Assembly (NCBI GenBank): GCA_015066225.1
Contig: SVOT01000007.1
Location: 24,614-88,613 of the forward strand
Source of the DNA: Oscillospiraceae bacterium
GTDB lineage: Bacteria > Bacillota > Clostridia > Oscillospirales > Acutalibacteraceae
Reading direction: 5' to 3'
DNA length: 64,000 bases
The position numbers were made by a program, and so were the translations under genes. Position 1 is the stretch's first letter; every line of letters begins with the position of its first letter. The notes under the pieces are model-generated. The model was given only the letters and a program-made list of their open reading frames with translations, ran no database searches and was not told where the DNA came from. Of this stretch, positions 15,160-23,892 are shown one piece after another.

Positions 15160-15188
15160 ATAATACACATTTTTTACAGTTTTTTCAA
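15160..15188 (-). promoter_or_regulatory. Promoter of the flavodiiron gene
   Basis: On the minus strand TTGAAA (15188-15183) and TATTAT (15165-15160) are separated by 17 bp. Confidence 0.7.
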
Positions 15189-15256
15189 TGGTAAATACTG
15201 CTTTTACTCAATAATTGTGTTATAATTCTTTTATATTAGCAACGAGGTGTTTGTTT

Positions 15257-15868
15257 ATGACAAATAAAGAAAAATTACATTCCGGAGATATATATTACCC
15301 AAGCGGGGACGATATAATGGTTGAACAGTTAGGTTACTTGGATAAGCTCTATGATTTCAATATGACAAGACCGAGTGAACTGTCAAAAAGGGCTGAAATG
15401 CTAAAAGAGATGTTTGCCGAGATTGGCGAGGATTGTTATATTGAGCCGCCGTTTCACGCTAATTGGGGCGGTCACCACGTTCATTTCGGGAAAAGTGTTT
15501 ATGCAAACTTCGGTCTGACTATGGTTGACGACACACACATTTACGTTGGTGATTACACCATGTTTGGGCCCAACGTTGTTGTGGCAACTGCGGGGCACCC
15601 CATACTTCCGGAGCTTCGTGAAAAGGCTTATCAATACAATATGCCCGTTCATATCGGCAGAAATTGTTGGATTGGCGCAGGGGCTATAATTCTGCCCGGT
15701 GTTACAATCGGTGAAAACACCGTTATAGGCGCGGGCAGCGTTGTAACAAAGGATATTCCCGCGAACGTTGTGGCTGTTGGCAACCCCTGCAGGGTGCTTC
15801 GTGAAATAGGAGAGCACGATAAGGAGTTTTATTTCAAGAACAGAAAAATAGACTACAAAAATCTGTGA
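15257..15868 (+). CDS. Sugar O-acetyltransferase (Maa/LacA type)
   Basis: A 203-residue left-handed beta-helix acetyltransferase using acetyl-CoA. The N-terminal maltose-acetyltransferase-like segment includes MLKEMFAEIGEDCYIEPPFH. The hexapeptide-repeat region contains the catalytic His in TAGHPILPELR, then NCWIGAGAIILPGVTIGENT and VIGAGSVVTKDIP. ATG 15257 follows AACGAGG and is preferred to an in-frame ATG at 15215. A TATAAT box lies at 15221-15226. The natural acceptor (galactoside, glucose or maltose) is not determinable. Confidence 0.93.
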   Translation: MTNKEKLHSGDIYYPSGDDIMVEQLGYLDKLYDFNMTRPSELSKRAEMLKEMFAEIGEDCYIEPPFHANWGGHHVHFGKSVYANFGLTMVDDTHIYVGDYTMFGPNVVVATAGHPILPELREKAYQYNMPVHIGRNCWIGAGAIILPGVTIGENTVIGAGSVVTKDIPANVVAVGNPCRVLREIGEHDKEFYFKNRKIDYKNL

Positions 15869-15958
15869 TGTTTTTTGTTGAATATTAAAGAATACTGTCG
15901 TTGACAAACGGTATTACAAGCCATATAATTTATTTATAACCTTGAAAGGAGTATTGTT

Positions 15959-16642
15959 ATGGGTTTATTTAATAAACAGGCTCAGAACGTTGTTTTATCA
16001 GAAAAAGATAAGCTGCTCAAACGCTACAACGGAGCTTGCATGAACATTTTACTTGTTGTTATTTTTTCGGCGGTGAACGTTGGATTGCTTATTTTTGGCA
16101 GTGATTCATATTTCCTTTTCTCTGCTTCAATTCCATATTATCTGCCTATGTTCGGAATGCTGTACACAGGCAAATATCCCGCAGAGTACTATGATGAATC
16201 TTGGGCAGGCTTCGAGTTTTTGGGCGAAGGCTTCTACACGGCAACAATAGTTGTTGCTGCTGTTATCATTGCTCTGTATCTTCTTTGCTTTTTCCTTTCA
16301 AAAAAGAAAGGCTACGGCTGGCTTATTGTTGCAATTATTCTTTTCGCACTTGATACGGCGGCAATGTTCTATTTAGTAGGATTTTCTTCAGAATCAATTA
16401 TTGATATTCTTTTCCACGGTTGGGTAATCGTTTCTTTAGCAAGCGGTATTTCTGCCGGCAAAAAATTGAAAAACATATCTGACGAAGAAGCATTTTTCGG
16501 TGCGGCGAACCCCGCATATCAATACAACCCCCAGATGGGCTACCCCGAAAATCCTCAGCAGGAAATTCCTTATGTTAACAATAATGCAGCACCGAACGAA
16601 GACACCTCACCCGAGGCTGTTCAGAAAAATATTGAGCAATAA
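15959..16642 (+). CDS. Unknown multi-pass membrane protein
   Basis: Not recognised. The 227-residue protein has a Lys-rich start and four or five membrane helices (about residues 28-48, 60-70, 92-115, 120-143, 148-165). A hydrophilic Pro/Asn/Gln-rich cytoplasmic tail follows (AAFFG-like motif then YQYNPQMGYPENPQQEI). GAAAGGAG precedes ATG 15959. No transport or enzyme motif was seen. It is a single gene ending at a strong bidirectional terminator. Confidence 0.75.
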   Translation: MGLFNKQAQNVVLSEKDKLLKRYNGACMNILLVVIFSAVNVGLLIFGSDSYFLFSASIPYYLPMFGMLYTGKYPAEYYDESWAGFEFLGEGFYTATIVVAAVIIALYLLCFFLSKKKGYGWLIVAIILFALDTAAMFYLVGFSSESIIDILFHGWVIVSLASGISAGKKLKNISDEEAFFGAANPAYQYNPQMGYPENPQQEIPYVNNNAAPNEDTSPEAVQKNIEQ

Positions 16643-16680
16643 AAAATGAAAACCCTCGCACCTGCGAGGGTTTTCATTTT
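16643..16680. terminator. Bidirectional terminator
   Basis: AAATGAAAACCCTCGCA and TGCGAGGGTTTTCATTT form a very long stem with a CC loop, shared by the membrane-protein gene and metA. Confidence 0.93.
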
Positions 16681-17598
16681 TTACTCTATTGTTTCAATAT
16701 CATAAGGAGTTGTCTGATATACGAAATAGTTGAGCCAGTTTGAATAAAGAAGATTAGCGTGGGAGCGCCACGTGTTCAACGGCGCTTTTGTTATATCGTC
16801 GTTGGGGAAATAGTTTTTTGGCATTTTTATGTCAAGACCAGCATCCTTATCACGCAGAAACTCGTTTTTGAGAGTTTCTGTGTCATACTCCGAGTGACCT
16901 GTGACAAAAATCTGTTTCCCGTTTTCTGTGGTTACAATATACACGCCGGCTTCGTCGGAGGAAGCGAGTATTTTGAGCTCGGGGACTTTTTCGATTTCTT
17001 CTCTTTTTACGGTTGTGTAGCGTGAATGGGGAACCTTGAATTCGTCATCAAAGCCCCTTAAAAGAATCGATTGCTTGTAGTCTGCCGTGTGGTTGTAAAT
17101 TCCCGAAAGCTTTTCGGGGAGAGGGTATTTCTTTATTCCGTAGTGGTAGTAAAGACCCGCCTGTGCACCCCAACAGATGTGGAATGTGCTTGTTACGTGA
17201 GTTTTTGACCACTCCATTATTTCACAAAGCTCTTCCCAATAGGTAACCTCCTCGAACTCCATTTTTTCAACGGGCGCGCCTGTGATGATGAGACCGTCGA
17301 ATTTCTGGTGCTTTACATCGTCAAAGGTTTTGTAGAAGGCTAAAAGATATTCCTTCGGTGTGTGCTTAGGAACGTGGGATTTCGTGTGTATAAGCTCAAA
17401 TTCAACCTGCAATGGGGAGTTACCCAAAAGGCGTGAAAGCTGAGTTTCTGTTTCCGTTTTCTTCGGCATGAGGTTTAAAACCAGGATTTTTAACGGTCGT
17501 ATATCTTGAGTAATCGCACGGGAGTCTGTCATAACGAAGATATTCTCTTTTTCGAGAATTTCAACTGCAGGCAGCTCGCTGTTTAATTTAATAGGCAT
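16681..17598 (-). CDS. metA: Homoserine O-acyltransferase, probably acetyl-CoA using
   Basis: A 305-residue MetA-family enzyme that activates homoserine for methionine synthesis. The catalytic Cys142 lies in [10 protein letters not shown] and the His/Glu pair in [11 protein letters not shown]. Residue 111 is Glu ([11 protein letters not shown]). In characterised MetA proteins Glu at 111 goes with acetyl-CoA, and Gly with succinyl-CoA, so the product is probably O-acetylhomoserine. That fits the O-acetylhomoserine sulfhydrylase encoded upstream on the same strand. No SAM or S-box riboswitch was seen before it; the 393-bp gap holds the palindrome arrays. Confidence 0.95.
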   Translation of the reverse strand: MPIKLNSELPAVEILEKENIFVMTDSRAITQDIRPLKILVLNLMPKKTETETQLSRLLGNSPLQVEFELIHTKSHVPKHTPKEYLLAFYKTFDDVKHQKFDGLIITGAPVEKMEFEEVTYWEELCEIMEWSKTHVTSTFHICWGAQAGLYYHYGIKKYPLPEKLSGIYNHTADYKQSILLRGFDDEFKVPHSRYTTVKREEIEKVPELKILASSDEAGVYIVTTENGKQIFVTGHSEYDTETLKNEFLRDKDAGLDIKMPKNYFPNDDITKAPLNTWRSHANLLYSNWLNYFVYQTTPYDIETIE

Positions 17599-17616
17599 TC
17601 CTCATACCTCCTTTAT

Positions 17617-17680
17617 TAAAGTTGATAGTTGAAAGTGGAAAGTTGCAAGTTTCGGGGAAGCTTTGCTTCCGAACATTATA
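17617..17680. repeat. Heptamer-type repeat followed by TCGGGG hairpin
   Basis: AGTTGATAGTTGAAAGTGG-type units are followed by GCAAGTTTCGGGGAAGC and a GGAAGCTTTGCTTCC hairpin. The same module (GTGGCAAATTTCGGGG and a hairpin) is at 31541-31600. Confidence 0.65.
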
Positions 17681-17683
17681 ACG

Positions 17684-17775
17684 ATTATAGTTAGTCGAAA
17701 CAGTGTAAAATTACACTGTTTCGATACCAAATGTAAGATTTGGTATCGAATTTTCTTTGAAAATTCGACTATAAT
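17684..17775. repeat. Cloverleaf-like palindrome array A
   Basis: ATTATAG (17684) pairs with CTATAAT (17769-17775) and encloses three adjacent perfect palindromes. Their arms are 14 bp (17695-17724), 12 bp (17721-17749) and 10 bp (17746-17768). Neighbouring palindromes share TCGA, which occurs four times as a joint. Confidence 0.75.
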
Positions 17776-17787
17776 CCTTTCAATGAG

Positions 17788-17879
17788 TGTGATGCAAAAT
17801 TGTATTTATGAAAAACAATTTTGCTAAAAGCCGATAAAATCGGCTTTTGCGAAACGCAACTGCGTTTCGACAAATCACA
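17788..17879. repeat. Cloverleaf-like palindrome array B
   Basis: TGTGAT (17788) pairs with ATCACA (17874-17879) and encloses three hairpins: GCAAAATTGT/ACAATTTTGC (17794-17824), AAAAGCCGAT/ATCGGCTTTT (17826-17848) and CGAAACGCA/TGCGTTTCG (17850-17869). The layout and size match array A. Confidence 0.75.
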
Positions 17880-17954
17880 ATCATTATAAGAACCTAACTT
17901 CGGCAGAACCTTGTTATTCACTGCGATCATAATAAAAAGCGTCGCAGACCCTTA

Positions 17955-17990
17955 ATTTGCCACTTGCCACTTGCCACTTGCAATTTGCAA
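17955..17990. repeat. TTGCCAC heptamer repeat
   Basis: Three near-perfect copies of TTGCCAC followed by TTGCAATTTGCAAATT, next to the metY stop codon. This is the reverse complement of the GTGGCAA repeats at 31541. Confidence 0.75.
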
Positions 17991-17991
17991 A

Positions 17992-19272
17992 TTATTCACC
18001 GAGTGCTTGCTGAATATCAGCAATAAGGTCTTCTGCGTTTTCGAGACCGCAGGAAAGACGAACAAGGTTTGCAGTTATACCGCAGGCTTCAAGCTCGTCA
18101 TCGTTCATCTGGCGGTGAGTTGCACTTGCGGGGTGCAGACAACAGCTTCTTGCATCTGCAACGTGGGTTTCGATGGCAATGAGTTTAAGCTTCTTCATAA
18201 ACTCCTCTGCCGCTTTTCTGCCACCCTTGACACCGAAGGAAACAACGCCGCAGGTGCCGTTGGGGAGATATTTCTGTGCAAGCTTGTAATATTTGTCGTT
18301 CTCAAGACCTGCATAGGTAACCCATTCGATTTTATCACTTGCTTCAAGGAATTTTGCAACAGCAAGACCGTTTTCGCAATGGCGCTTCATTCTTACGTGA
18401 AGGCTTTCAAGACCAAGGTTGAGGTAAAATGCATTCTGAGGTGACTGGATTGAACCGAAATCTCTCATAAGCTGTGCAGTAGCTTTTGTGATGAATGCGC
18501 CCTCTTTGCCGAATTTTTCAGCATAGGTGATGCCGTGGTAGCTGTCATCAGGAGTGCAAAGACCGGGGAATTTGTCTGCGTGAGCCATCCAGTCAAATTT
18601 GCCGGAGTCAACAATGCAACCGCCGACAGCGGCGCCGTGGCCGTCCATATATTTTGTTGTTGAGTGGGTAACAATGTCTGCACCCCACTCAAAGGGACGG
18701 CAACCAACGGGTGTTGCAAATGTGTTGTCGATAATAAGCGGAACGCCGTGAGCGTGAGCCGCATTTGCGAATTTTTCAATATCAAGAACTGTGAGGGCGG
18801 GGTTTGCGATTGTTTCGCCGAAAACAGCCTTTGTATTGGGGCGGAATGCGGCATTGAGCTCCTCCTCTGTGCAGTCGGGTGAAACAAAGGTGAATTCAAT
18901 ACCCATTCTTTTCATTGTAACAGCAAAGAGGTTATATGTTCCGCCGTAAATTGTTGAGGAAGAAACAACGTGGTCGCCACAGGAAGCAATGTTGAAAATT
19001 GCATAGAAGGATGCCGCCTGACCTGAAGAGGTGAGCATTGCTGCCGTGCCGCCTTCAAGCTCGCAGATTTTTGCGGCAACAGAATCGTTGGTAGGATTCT
19101 GAAGACGTGTGTAGAAATATCCGCTTGCTTCAAGGTCGAAAAGCTTGCCCATATCTTCACTTGTTGCATATTTGAAGGTTGTGCTCTGAACAATGGGGAT
19201 CTGGCGGGGCTCGCCGTTGCCGGGGGTGTAGCCACCCTGAACACATTTTGTTTCTATTCTGTAATCACTCAT
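17992..19272 (-). CDS. metY: O-acetylhomoserine sulfhydrylase
   Basis: A 426-residue PLP enzyme that makes homocysteine from O-acetylhomoserine and sulfide. It has the family start YRIETKCVQGGYTPGNGEPR, the substrate/PLP region SGQAASFYAIFNIA, and the PLP Lys in HSTTKYMDGHGAAVGG. The length is standard for MetY. ATG 19272 (MSDYRIETK) follows AAAGGATG and is preferred over upstream in-frame starts. The start is 23 bp from the stop of the dockerin-CAP gene on the same strand, with no terminator or riboswitch between them. Confidence 0.95.
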   Translation of the reverse strand: MSDYRIETKCVQGGYTPGNGEPRQIPIVQSTTFKYATSEDMGKLFDLEASGYFYTRLQNPTNDSVAAKICELEGGTAAMLTSSGQAASFYAIFNIASCGDHVVSSSTIYGGTYNLFAVTMKRMGIEFTFVSPDCTEEELNAAFRPNTKAVFGETIANPALTVLDIEKFANAAHAHGVPLIIDNTFATPVGCRPFEWGADIVTHSTTKYMDGHGAAVGGCIVDSGKFDWMAHADKFPGLCTPDDSYHGITYAEKFGKEGAFITKATAQLMRDFGSIQSPQNAFYLNLGLESLHVRMKRHCENGLAVAKFLEASDKIEWVTYAGLENDKYYKLAQKYLPNGTCGVVSFGVKGGRKAAEEFMKKLKLIAIETHVADARSCCLHPASATHRQMNDDELEACGITANLVRLSCGLENAEDLIADIQQALGE

Positions 19273-19295
19273 TATAATCATCCTTTCGCGGGAAT

Positions 19296-19997
19296 TTAGT
19301 CTGTAAGGAAAATGCACCAATAGAAGGTGTGACCGTCTTTTGTGTATGCACCGACACCGAATTTTTCAAAATGACCGTTGCAGAGAGCTTTTTTGCTCTG
19401 AAGATTATCTTCCATAACCTTGAATGCTTCTTTGTAGCCGAAGGAAGCGGTTATGATTATTTTGTCGGCATAGTTGTAGGTTATGCCCTGTTCATCCAAC
19501 AAATCATAATAGAAAGAGCCGTCTTCTCTTGTGAATGCTGTGCCCGTTTTTTCGGTGTATTCCTCCGCGGCGATTTTTGCCGCCTTGCATAGCTCCGTAT
19601 CAAGCACGAGAGAGTGGCTTTTCGGATCTTCTTCTGCACGGAGCTCGTTAACCTTTTTGAGGAATCCTGCAGGGTTTTCGTCGAATTCGTAGCCCTCCAT
19701 TAATTCTTTTGTTAAAAGTCCCGATGCAGTTCTGAGAATTAGGCGGGCATCAAGGGTGTTTATTGCACCGTCATGGTTTATGTCTGCCGCTTCAAAATCC
19801 ATATTTGAGAGCTCTTCGTCATAGATTTTTGTGGCTATAAGAAGAGCGATTTGTGCATCCTGCGTGGTTATGTAGGAATCGTTGTTAATGTCGCCATAGT
19901 AGCGTTTTATCTCAACAGCCCCAAGGGGCATGACGCAAAGCCATATCAGTGAGATGACGATTATCGCCGATATTACCACCTTTAAACTTTTTTTCAT
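19296..19997 (-). CDS. Secreted dockerin-CAP domain protein
   Basis: A 233-residue exported protein. The signal peptide (MKKSLKVVISAIIVISLIWL, cleavage near PLGAVE) is followed by a type I dockerin with two calcium loops (DINNDSYITTQDAQIALL and DINHDGAINTLDARLILR). The C-terminal CAP/SCP-like domain (VNELRAEEDPKS to FGVGAYTKDGHTFYWCIFL) is typical of secreted SCP proteins. Dockerins bind cohesins of cellulosome-like scaffolds, but no cohesin gene is in the window. ATG 19997 follows AAAGGTGAT. The role of the CAP domain is unknown. Confidence 0.9.
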   Translation of the reverse strand: MKKSLKVVISAIIVISLIWLCVMPLGAVEIKRYYGDINNDSYITTQDAQIALLIATKIYDEELSNMDFEAADINHDGAINTLDARLILRTASGLLTKELMEGYEFDENPAGFLKKVNELRAEEDPKSHSLVLDTELCKAAKIAAEEYTEKTGTAFTREDGSFYYDLLDEQGITYNYADKIIITASFGYKEAFKVMEDNLQSKKALCNGHFEKFGVGAYTKDGHTFYWCIFLTD

Positions 19998-20073
19998 ATA
20001 ATCACCTTTATGTGAAAGGGAACACAATTCCCTAGAATATCATATTGATAGTTAATTATACAATATATATAAG

Positions 20074-20115
20074 AAAAATGCAACGAATAATTTGTGAATT
20101 AATCGTTGCATTTTT
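20074..20115 (-). terminator. Terminator of the GH38 gene
   Basis: AAAAATGCAACGA and TCGTTGCATTTTT form the stem, located after the GH38 stop on the minus strand. Confidence 0.8.
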
Positions 20116-20153
20116 AATTGGTGGACTATGAAGGATTTGTGCCGTAAAACAGG

Positions 20154-22583
20154 TTATTCGCCTATTAAATTGCACTCTCTCAAGCTGCCATTTTCGAAAA
20201 TAAAGCCTTTAGCCTCAAAGGGTGTAAAGCTTATCCCGAAATCACCTGTGTTTGTTGATAGCTTTACTGCTTCTTCTTTTTCTGAGGTGTTGAAAAGGCG
20301 GATTAAAATGCTGCCGTCTTCTTTTCTTTTGCAGCAGGAAAGAAGAATGCTTTTATTGCTTAGCTCAATCTTAGTTTCCGACTTTGCTCCCGATCCCGAG
20401 GGGAAGAATGAAAGTGCATAGGGCGGTTGGTTGAAAATGTCTGCCTCTGCATCAATGCTTTCACAGTTGCCACAAAGGCGGTATTCAAATTCCCGTTCAC
20501 CCATATCAATATGGTCGTGTATTCTGTCGTTGTCGGTGATGGCTCTGTCACGGATTGGGTGGGCAGAATATACAGGTGTTCTCTGTAGGGTAATGTTCAG
20601 AATGTTATTGTCTGCGCTACCTGCATAAGTGCCGTTGTTTATTACCGTGAAGGAGCTTTCAACATCGAAAAGACCGCACCATTTCTGGAAGGTTACTTCT
20701 TTTTCGTTTTTAATAAGCGATTCTTTTCCGAATGCTGTCTGGCCAACGAAATCGGAATTGTTGCTGAGAGCGGTGTTGAAGGAAAGCTTATATAAAACGT
20801 TGGGCTCGTTTGCGAAGGTTTTGATTTTTAAATCAATATACTCACCGCTTTTGGGGAGTGTATAGGTTAAAACCGCAAAGGAGCTTTGGCTTTTGAAAAC
20901 TGCCTGTATCTTTGTTCTGACAGCACCGTTTTCAGTAACGTGAACGTTTTCGCAATCGGCGTCGGGGTAGCCCGCAAAATTATTGGCTTCTGTCTTAGAC
21001 ATAGCGGAAAATGAGCCGATTTTTTCTGTGAATGAATCAACAGTCATACCCCAGGGGTCCTCGTTGTCTTTGAATACGTTGATTTTTGCACTGCTTTCGG
21101 AAAGTATTGTTTTTCCGGAAACGGCGTATTTGTCAATGAGACCCGTCGATTTGTTTATGAGAACCTCAATTTTACCATTATTGAAAATGAAGTGGGTCTC
21201 ATTTTCTTCACAGGGATTAATCGGACGTTTGTCAAGCTTTTCAACATAAAGCTCGCAATCAAAGCGGTTTATCGACATGGGCTCAAGCTCCGCTCTGAAA
21301 GAGATTCGTTTTCTCCAGTCAAGTGTAAGGCTGCTTGATTCCTTTTCATTCTGAGTGGGGAGGTATTCGCCCTTTTCATTTTTTACCTTAACAAGAGTGA
21401 CCTCGTTGTCGTTCCAGTTTTGGTCGGCAAGCTGGAATTCAGCCTGTATTTCAGTTTCAATTTTATAAGGGTGAGGATTGAAAACAAGAACGGGAATTTC
21501 ACCGTCAACGGCCGTTTTCTGACCCTCACAAAGCTTGAAAAATGCTTTTGCCTTGAGTCTTTCAATATTCTCCCTGCCGTGCTTTAAAATGCCGAGAATC
21601 TGTGTTTCGCCATCCTTTATCATTGACCCCGGCAGACAGTCGTGGAATTGGCTGAAAAGCAGGTCTTTTTCTGCCTGTACGAGCAGGCTTTTATCATAAT
21701 CTATCCCGCTGACAGCAATCATTTTTTCAACCTCGCAAAGCTCGTTTTCAAGTGCGCGGTAGTTTCTTTTTATCTGCACCATAGATGTGTAACAGCCCAC
21801 CATACAGTGCACAAGAGATTTGTCAAAGGTTTCGAGCTTTTCTTTGTCGATTTCGTTGAAATAGTTTTCGCAGAACGAGTGTTCAACAATAACATCGGGG
21901 TGCTCTTTTATGTATTGTTCGATTTTTTCAAGGTCGATTTTTGAGGGACCACCGCCGTGGTTGCCGACCCCCCAAAGCAAGAGGTTTGCGCCGTCGTGGG
22001 CGTCTGCAAGACATCTGTCAATTTTTCCGTCAATTTCCCCTCTGGGGGAGTTGTAGCCGCCCCACATTGAGTGACCGACAATTTCGCTGCCGTCAAAGCC
22101 TTTCCAGATAAAATCGATGTTGTCGCCCACAACACCGTGGGGGCGCATAAATAAATATGAATCATAACCGCTTTTCTTTAGAATCTGAACAAGACCCCTT
22201 GTGTGACCGAAGGGGTCAAAGTTTATTGCGGTTGTGGGCTTCACACCGAATTTTTCTTTGAAATAGCTGTTGCCTGTTTCAATCTGACGCAAAAAGCCCT
22301 CACCCGATGGCATAACGCAATCGGGCTGTAGATACCAGCCACCCATTATGCGCCATTTGCCTTTTTTTACAAGCTCTTGAATTTTTTTGAAAAGTTCGGG
22401 CTCGTGCTCTTCTACCCATTCATAAAGAACGGATTCGTTGTGGTTGAAAATAAAGTTGTCGTAATCCTCGCAGAATTTTGCAGCAACACGAAAGGTTGAT
22501 ATTGCTTCTGCTATGCCCTCGTTTCTTGTCCAGAGCCAGACGGGGTCAAGGTGAGCGTTGCAGAGTAAATGTATTTTCTTCAT
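20154..22583 (-). CDS. GH38 alpha-mannosidase
   Basis: An enzyme of about 809 residues that hydrolyses alpha-mannosides, without a signal peptide and thus cytoplasmic. The catalytic domain opens with LLCNAHLDPVWLWTRNEG (metal ligands His and Asp) and has the nucleophile Asp123 in AINFDPFGHTRGL. Later come GGGPSKIDLEKIEQY and the beta-sandwich domains containing DHIDMGEREFEYRL. The true start is ATG 22583, seven bases after TTGAGG. Together with the GH3, GH29 and GH110-like genes this suggests intracellular use of host or plant glycan fragments. Confidence 0.94.
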   Translation of the reverse strand: MKKIHLLCNAHLDPVWLWTRNEGIAEAISTFRVAAKFCEDYDNFIFNHNESVLYEWVEEHEPELFKKIQELVKKGKWRIMGGWYLQPDCVMPSGEGFLRQIETGNSYFKEKFGVKPTTAINFDPFGHTRGLVQILKKSGYDSYLFMRPHGVVGDNIDFIWKGFDGSEIVGHSMWGGYNSPRGEIDGKIDRCLADAHDGANLLLWGVGNHGGGPSKIDLEKIEQYIKEHPDVIVEHSFCENYFNEIDKEKLETFDKSLVHCMVGCYTSMVQIKRNYRALENELCEVEKMIAVSGIDYDKSLLVQAEKDLLFSQFHDCLPGSMIKDGETQILGILKHGRENIERLKAKAFFKLCEGQKTAVDGEIPVLVFNPHPYKIETEIQAEFQLADQNWNDNEVTLVKVKNEKGEYLPTQNEKESSSLTLDWRKRISFRAELEPMSINRFDCELYVEKLDKRPINPCEENETHFIFNNGKIEVLINKSTGLIDKYAVSGKTILSESSAKINVFKDNEDPWGMTVDSFTEKIGSFSAMSKTEANNFAGYPDADCENVHVTENGAVRTKIQAVFKSQSSFAVLTYTLPKSGEYIDLKIKTFANEPNVLYKLSFNTALSNNSDFVGQTAFGKESLIKNEKEVTFQKWCGLFDVESSFTVINNGTYAGSADNNILNITLQRTPVYSAHPIRDRAITDNDRIHDHIDMGEREFEYRLCGNCESIDAEADIFNQPPYALSFFPSGSGAKSETKIELSNKSILLSCCKRKEDGSILIRLFNTSEKEEAVKLSTNTGDFGISFTPFEAKGFIFENGSLRECNLIGE

Positions 22584-22732
22584 AAAATACCTCAATAGTG
22601 AATTTTTGGTAATTATAGCATTTTGAATCTTTTTTTACAATAAAATCAATTTAAAATAATTATGTGTTTAAATTTTCTTTGTTTTGTGGTAATATGGTTA
22701 AAAGTTATTAAAAACACAAAAAGAGGGATTTT

Positions 22733-23278
22733 ATGAAAATTATGATTGCATCCGATATTCACGGGTCTTTGAAATTTTGCCGTGAATTGGTTGAAAAATA
22801 TAAAGAAGAGAAGTGCGAAAAGTTGGTGCTTTTGGGCGACATTCTTTATCACGGACCCAGAAACGACTTGCCCGAGGAATATAACCCCAAGGGTGTTATA
22901 GCGCTTCTTAACGATATGGCGGATGAAATTCTTTGTGTAAGAGGTAATTGTGAGGCTGAGGTTGACGAAATGGTGCTTTCTTTCCCCGTTCTTGCAGAAT
23001 ATGCTTTCTTATACAATAAAGACAGAATGTTCTTTCTTACCCACGGGCATAAAATGAATCCTCAGAATCTTCCCAAAATCAAAAAAGGCGACGTTCTTTT
23101 CAATGGTCATACCCACGTAAGCAAAATTGAAGAATTAGAGGGTGGCTATATTTATGCAAACCCCGGCTCGGTTTCAATTCCAAAAGAAAACACACCAAGA
23201 GGATATATGATTGTAGATGATGAAGCGATTACTCATAAGACCTTGAGTGGTGAGGTTGTTAAAGAATATATTCTTTAA
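22733..23278 (+). CDS. YfcE-family metallophosphoesterase
   Basis: A 181-residue binuclear-metal phosphodiesterase. Motifs in order are SDIHGS (residues 8-13), LLGDILYHGPRND, VRGNCEAEVD, LTHGHKM and FNGHTHVSK, the full metal-ligand set of the YfcE/MJ0936 group, which act on cyclic or small phosphodiesters in vitro. Its natural substrate is unknown. ATG 22733 follows AAGAGGGA. It is divergent from the GH38 gene. Confidence 0.93.
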   Translation: MKIMIASDIHGSLKFCRELVEKYKEEKCEKLVLLGDILYHGPRNDLPEEYNPKGVIALLNDMADEILCVRGNCEAEVDEMVLSFPVLAEYAFLYNKDRMFFLTHGHKMNPQNLPKIKKGDVLFNGHTHVSKIEELEGGYIYANPGSVSIPKENTPRGYMIVDDEAITHKTLSGEVVKEYIL

Positions 23279-23335
23279 GTGCAAAGTGCAAAACGCAAAG
23301 CGCAAAGTGTCGGGGCGCGAAAATGCGCCGTATAA
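23279..23335. repeat. GTGCAAA heptamer repeat with TCGGGG hairpin
   Basis: AGTGCAAAGTGCAAAACGCA-type units run into GTGTCGGGGCGC and a GGCGCGAAAATGCGCC hairpin. The design parallels the repeats at 17617 and 31541. Confidence 0.65.
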
Positions 23336-23352
23336 TAAAGGGTGAGTAAAAA

Positions 23353-23838
23353 ATGCGAAGAGATAAAATTAATTATTATTTGGATATAGCTGAAACGGTT
23401 TCACAGAGATGCACTTGTTTGAGAAGACATTATGGTGCGGTTATTGTTAAAGATGATGAAATTATTTCAACGGGTTATGTAGGTGCACCAAGAGGCAGAC
23501 AAAACTGTACCGATTTAGGAGTTTGCATAAGAGAAAAGCTGAATATTGCAAGAGGTGAAAGATATGAGCTTTGCAGAAGTGTTCATGCAGAGGCTAATGC
23601 GATTATCAGCGCATCAAGAAAAAATATGATAGGCAGTACACTTTTTCTTGTTGGAACAGATGTAAAAACAGGTGAGTATGTAAAAGATGCTTGCTGTTGT
23701 TCGATGTGCAAAAGAATGGTAATAAATGCAGGAATTGAAAATGTTATAATCCGTGACGATAAAGATACATACAGAATTTTAAAAGTTTCCGAATGGATTG
23801 AAAATGATGAATCTGTTGAAGGTGTATTCGGTTATTAA
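23353..23838 (+). CDS. dCMP deaminase-family protein (ComEB-like)
   Basis: A 161-residue zinc deaminase. The zinc ligands and catalytic Glu are in CRSVHAEANAIISA and the Cys pair in DACCCSMCKRM. The N-terminal part RDKINYYLDIAETVSQRCTC and YVGAPRGRQNC match deoxycytidylate deaminases, which supply dUMP for thymidylate synthesis. The start is ATG 23353 with AAAGGGTGAG upstream. It stands alone between a repeat and a terminator. Confidence 0.92.
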   Translation: MRRDKINYYLDIAETVSQRCTCLRRHYGAVIVKDDEIISTGYVGAPRGRQNCTDLGVCIREKLNIARGERYELCRSVHAEANAIISASRKNMIGSTLFLVGTDVKTGEYVKDACCCSMCKRMVINAGIENVIIRDDKDTYRILKVSEWIENDESVEGVFGY

Positions 23839-23849
23839 TTCTAAAAGTT

Positions 23850-23886
23850 ATCCCCATTGATAGTTTTTCTATCAATGGGGATTTGT
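23850..23886. terminator. Bidirectional terminator
   Basis: ATCCCCATTGATAG and CTATCAATGGGGAT pair over 14 bp around TTTTT between convergent genes. Confidence 0.9.
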
Positions 23887-23892
23887 TGATTA

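Noticed and set aside
17690..17880. CRISPR array or tRNA genes in the palindrome-rich region
   Set aside because: The units are palindromes with different sequences, not equal repeats with spacers. No tRNA consensus such as GGTTCGAATCC is present.
17971..18444. 157-codon plus-strand frame antisense to metY
   Set aside because: It is a shadow of the conserved metY sequence, starts within a heptamer repeat, and has no ribosome site.
19273..19295. SAM riboswitch before metY
   Set aside because: Only 23 bp separate the genes and no S-box motif appears before metY or metA.
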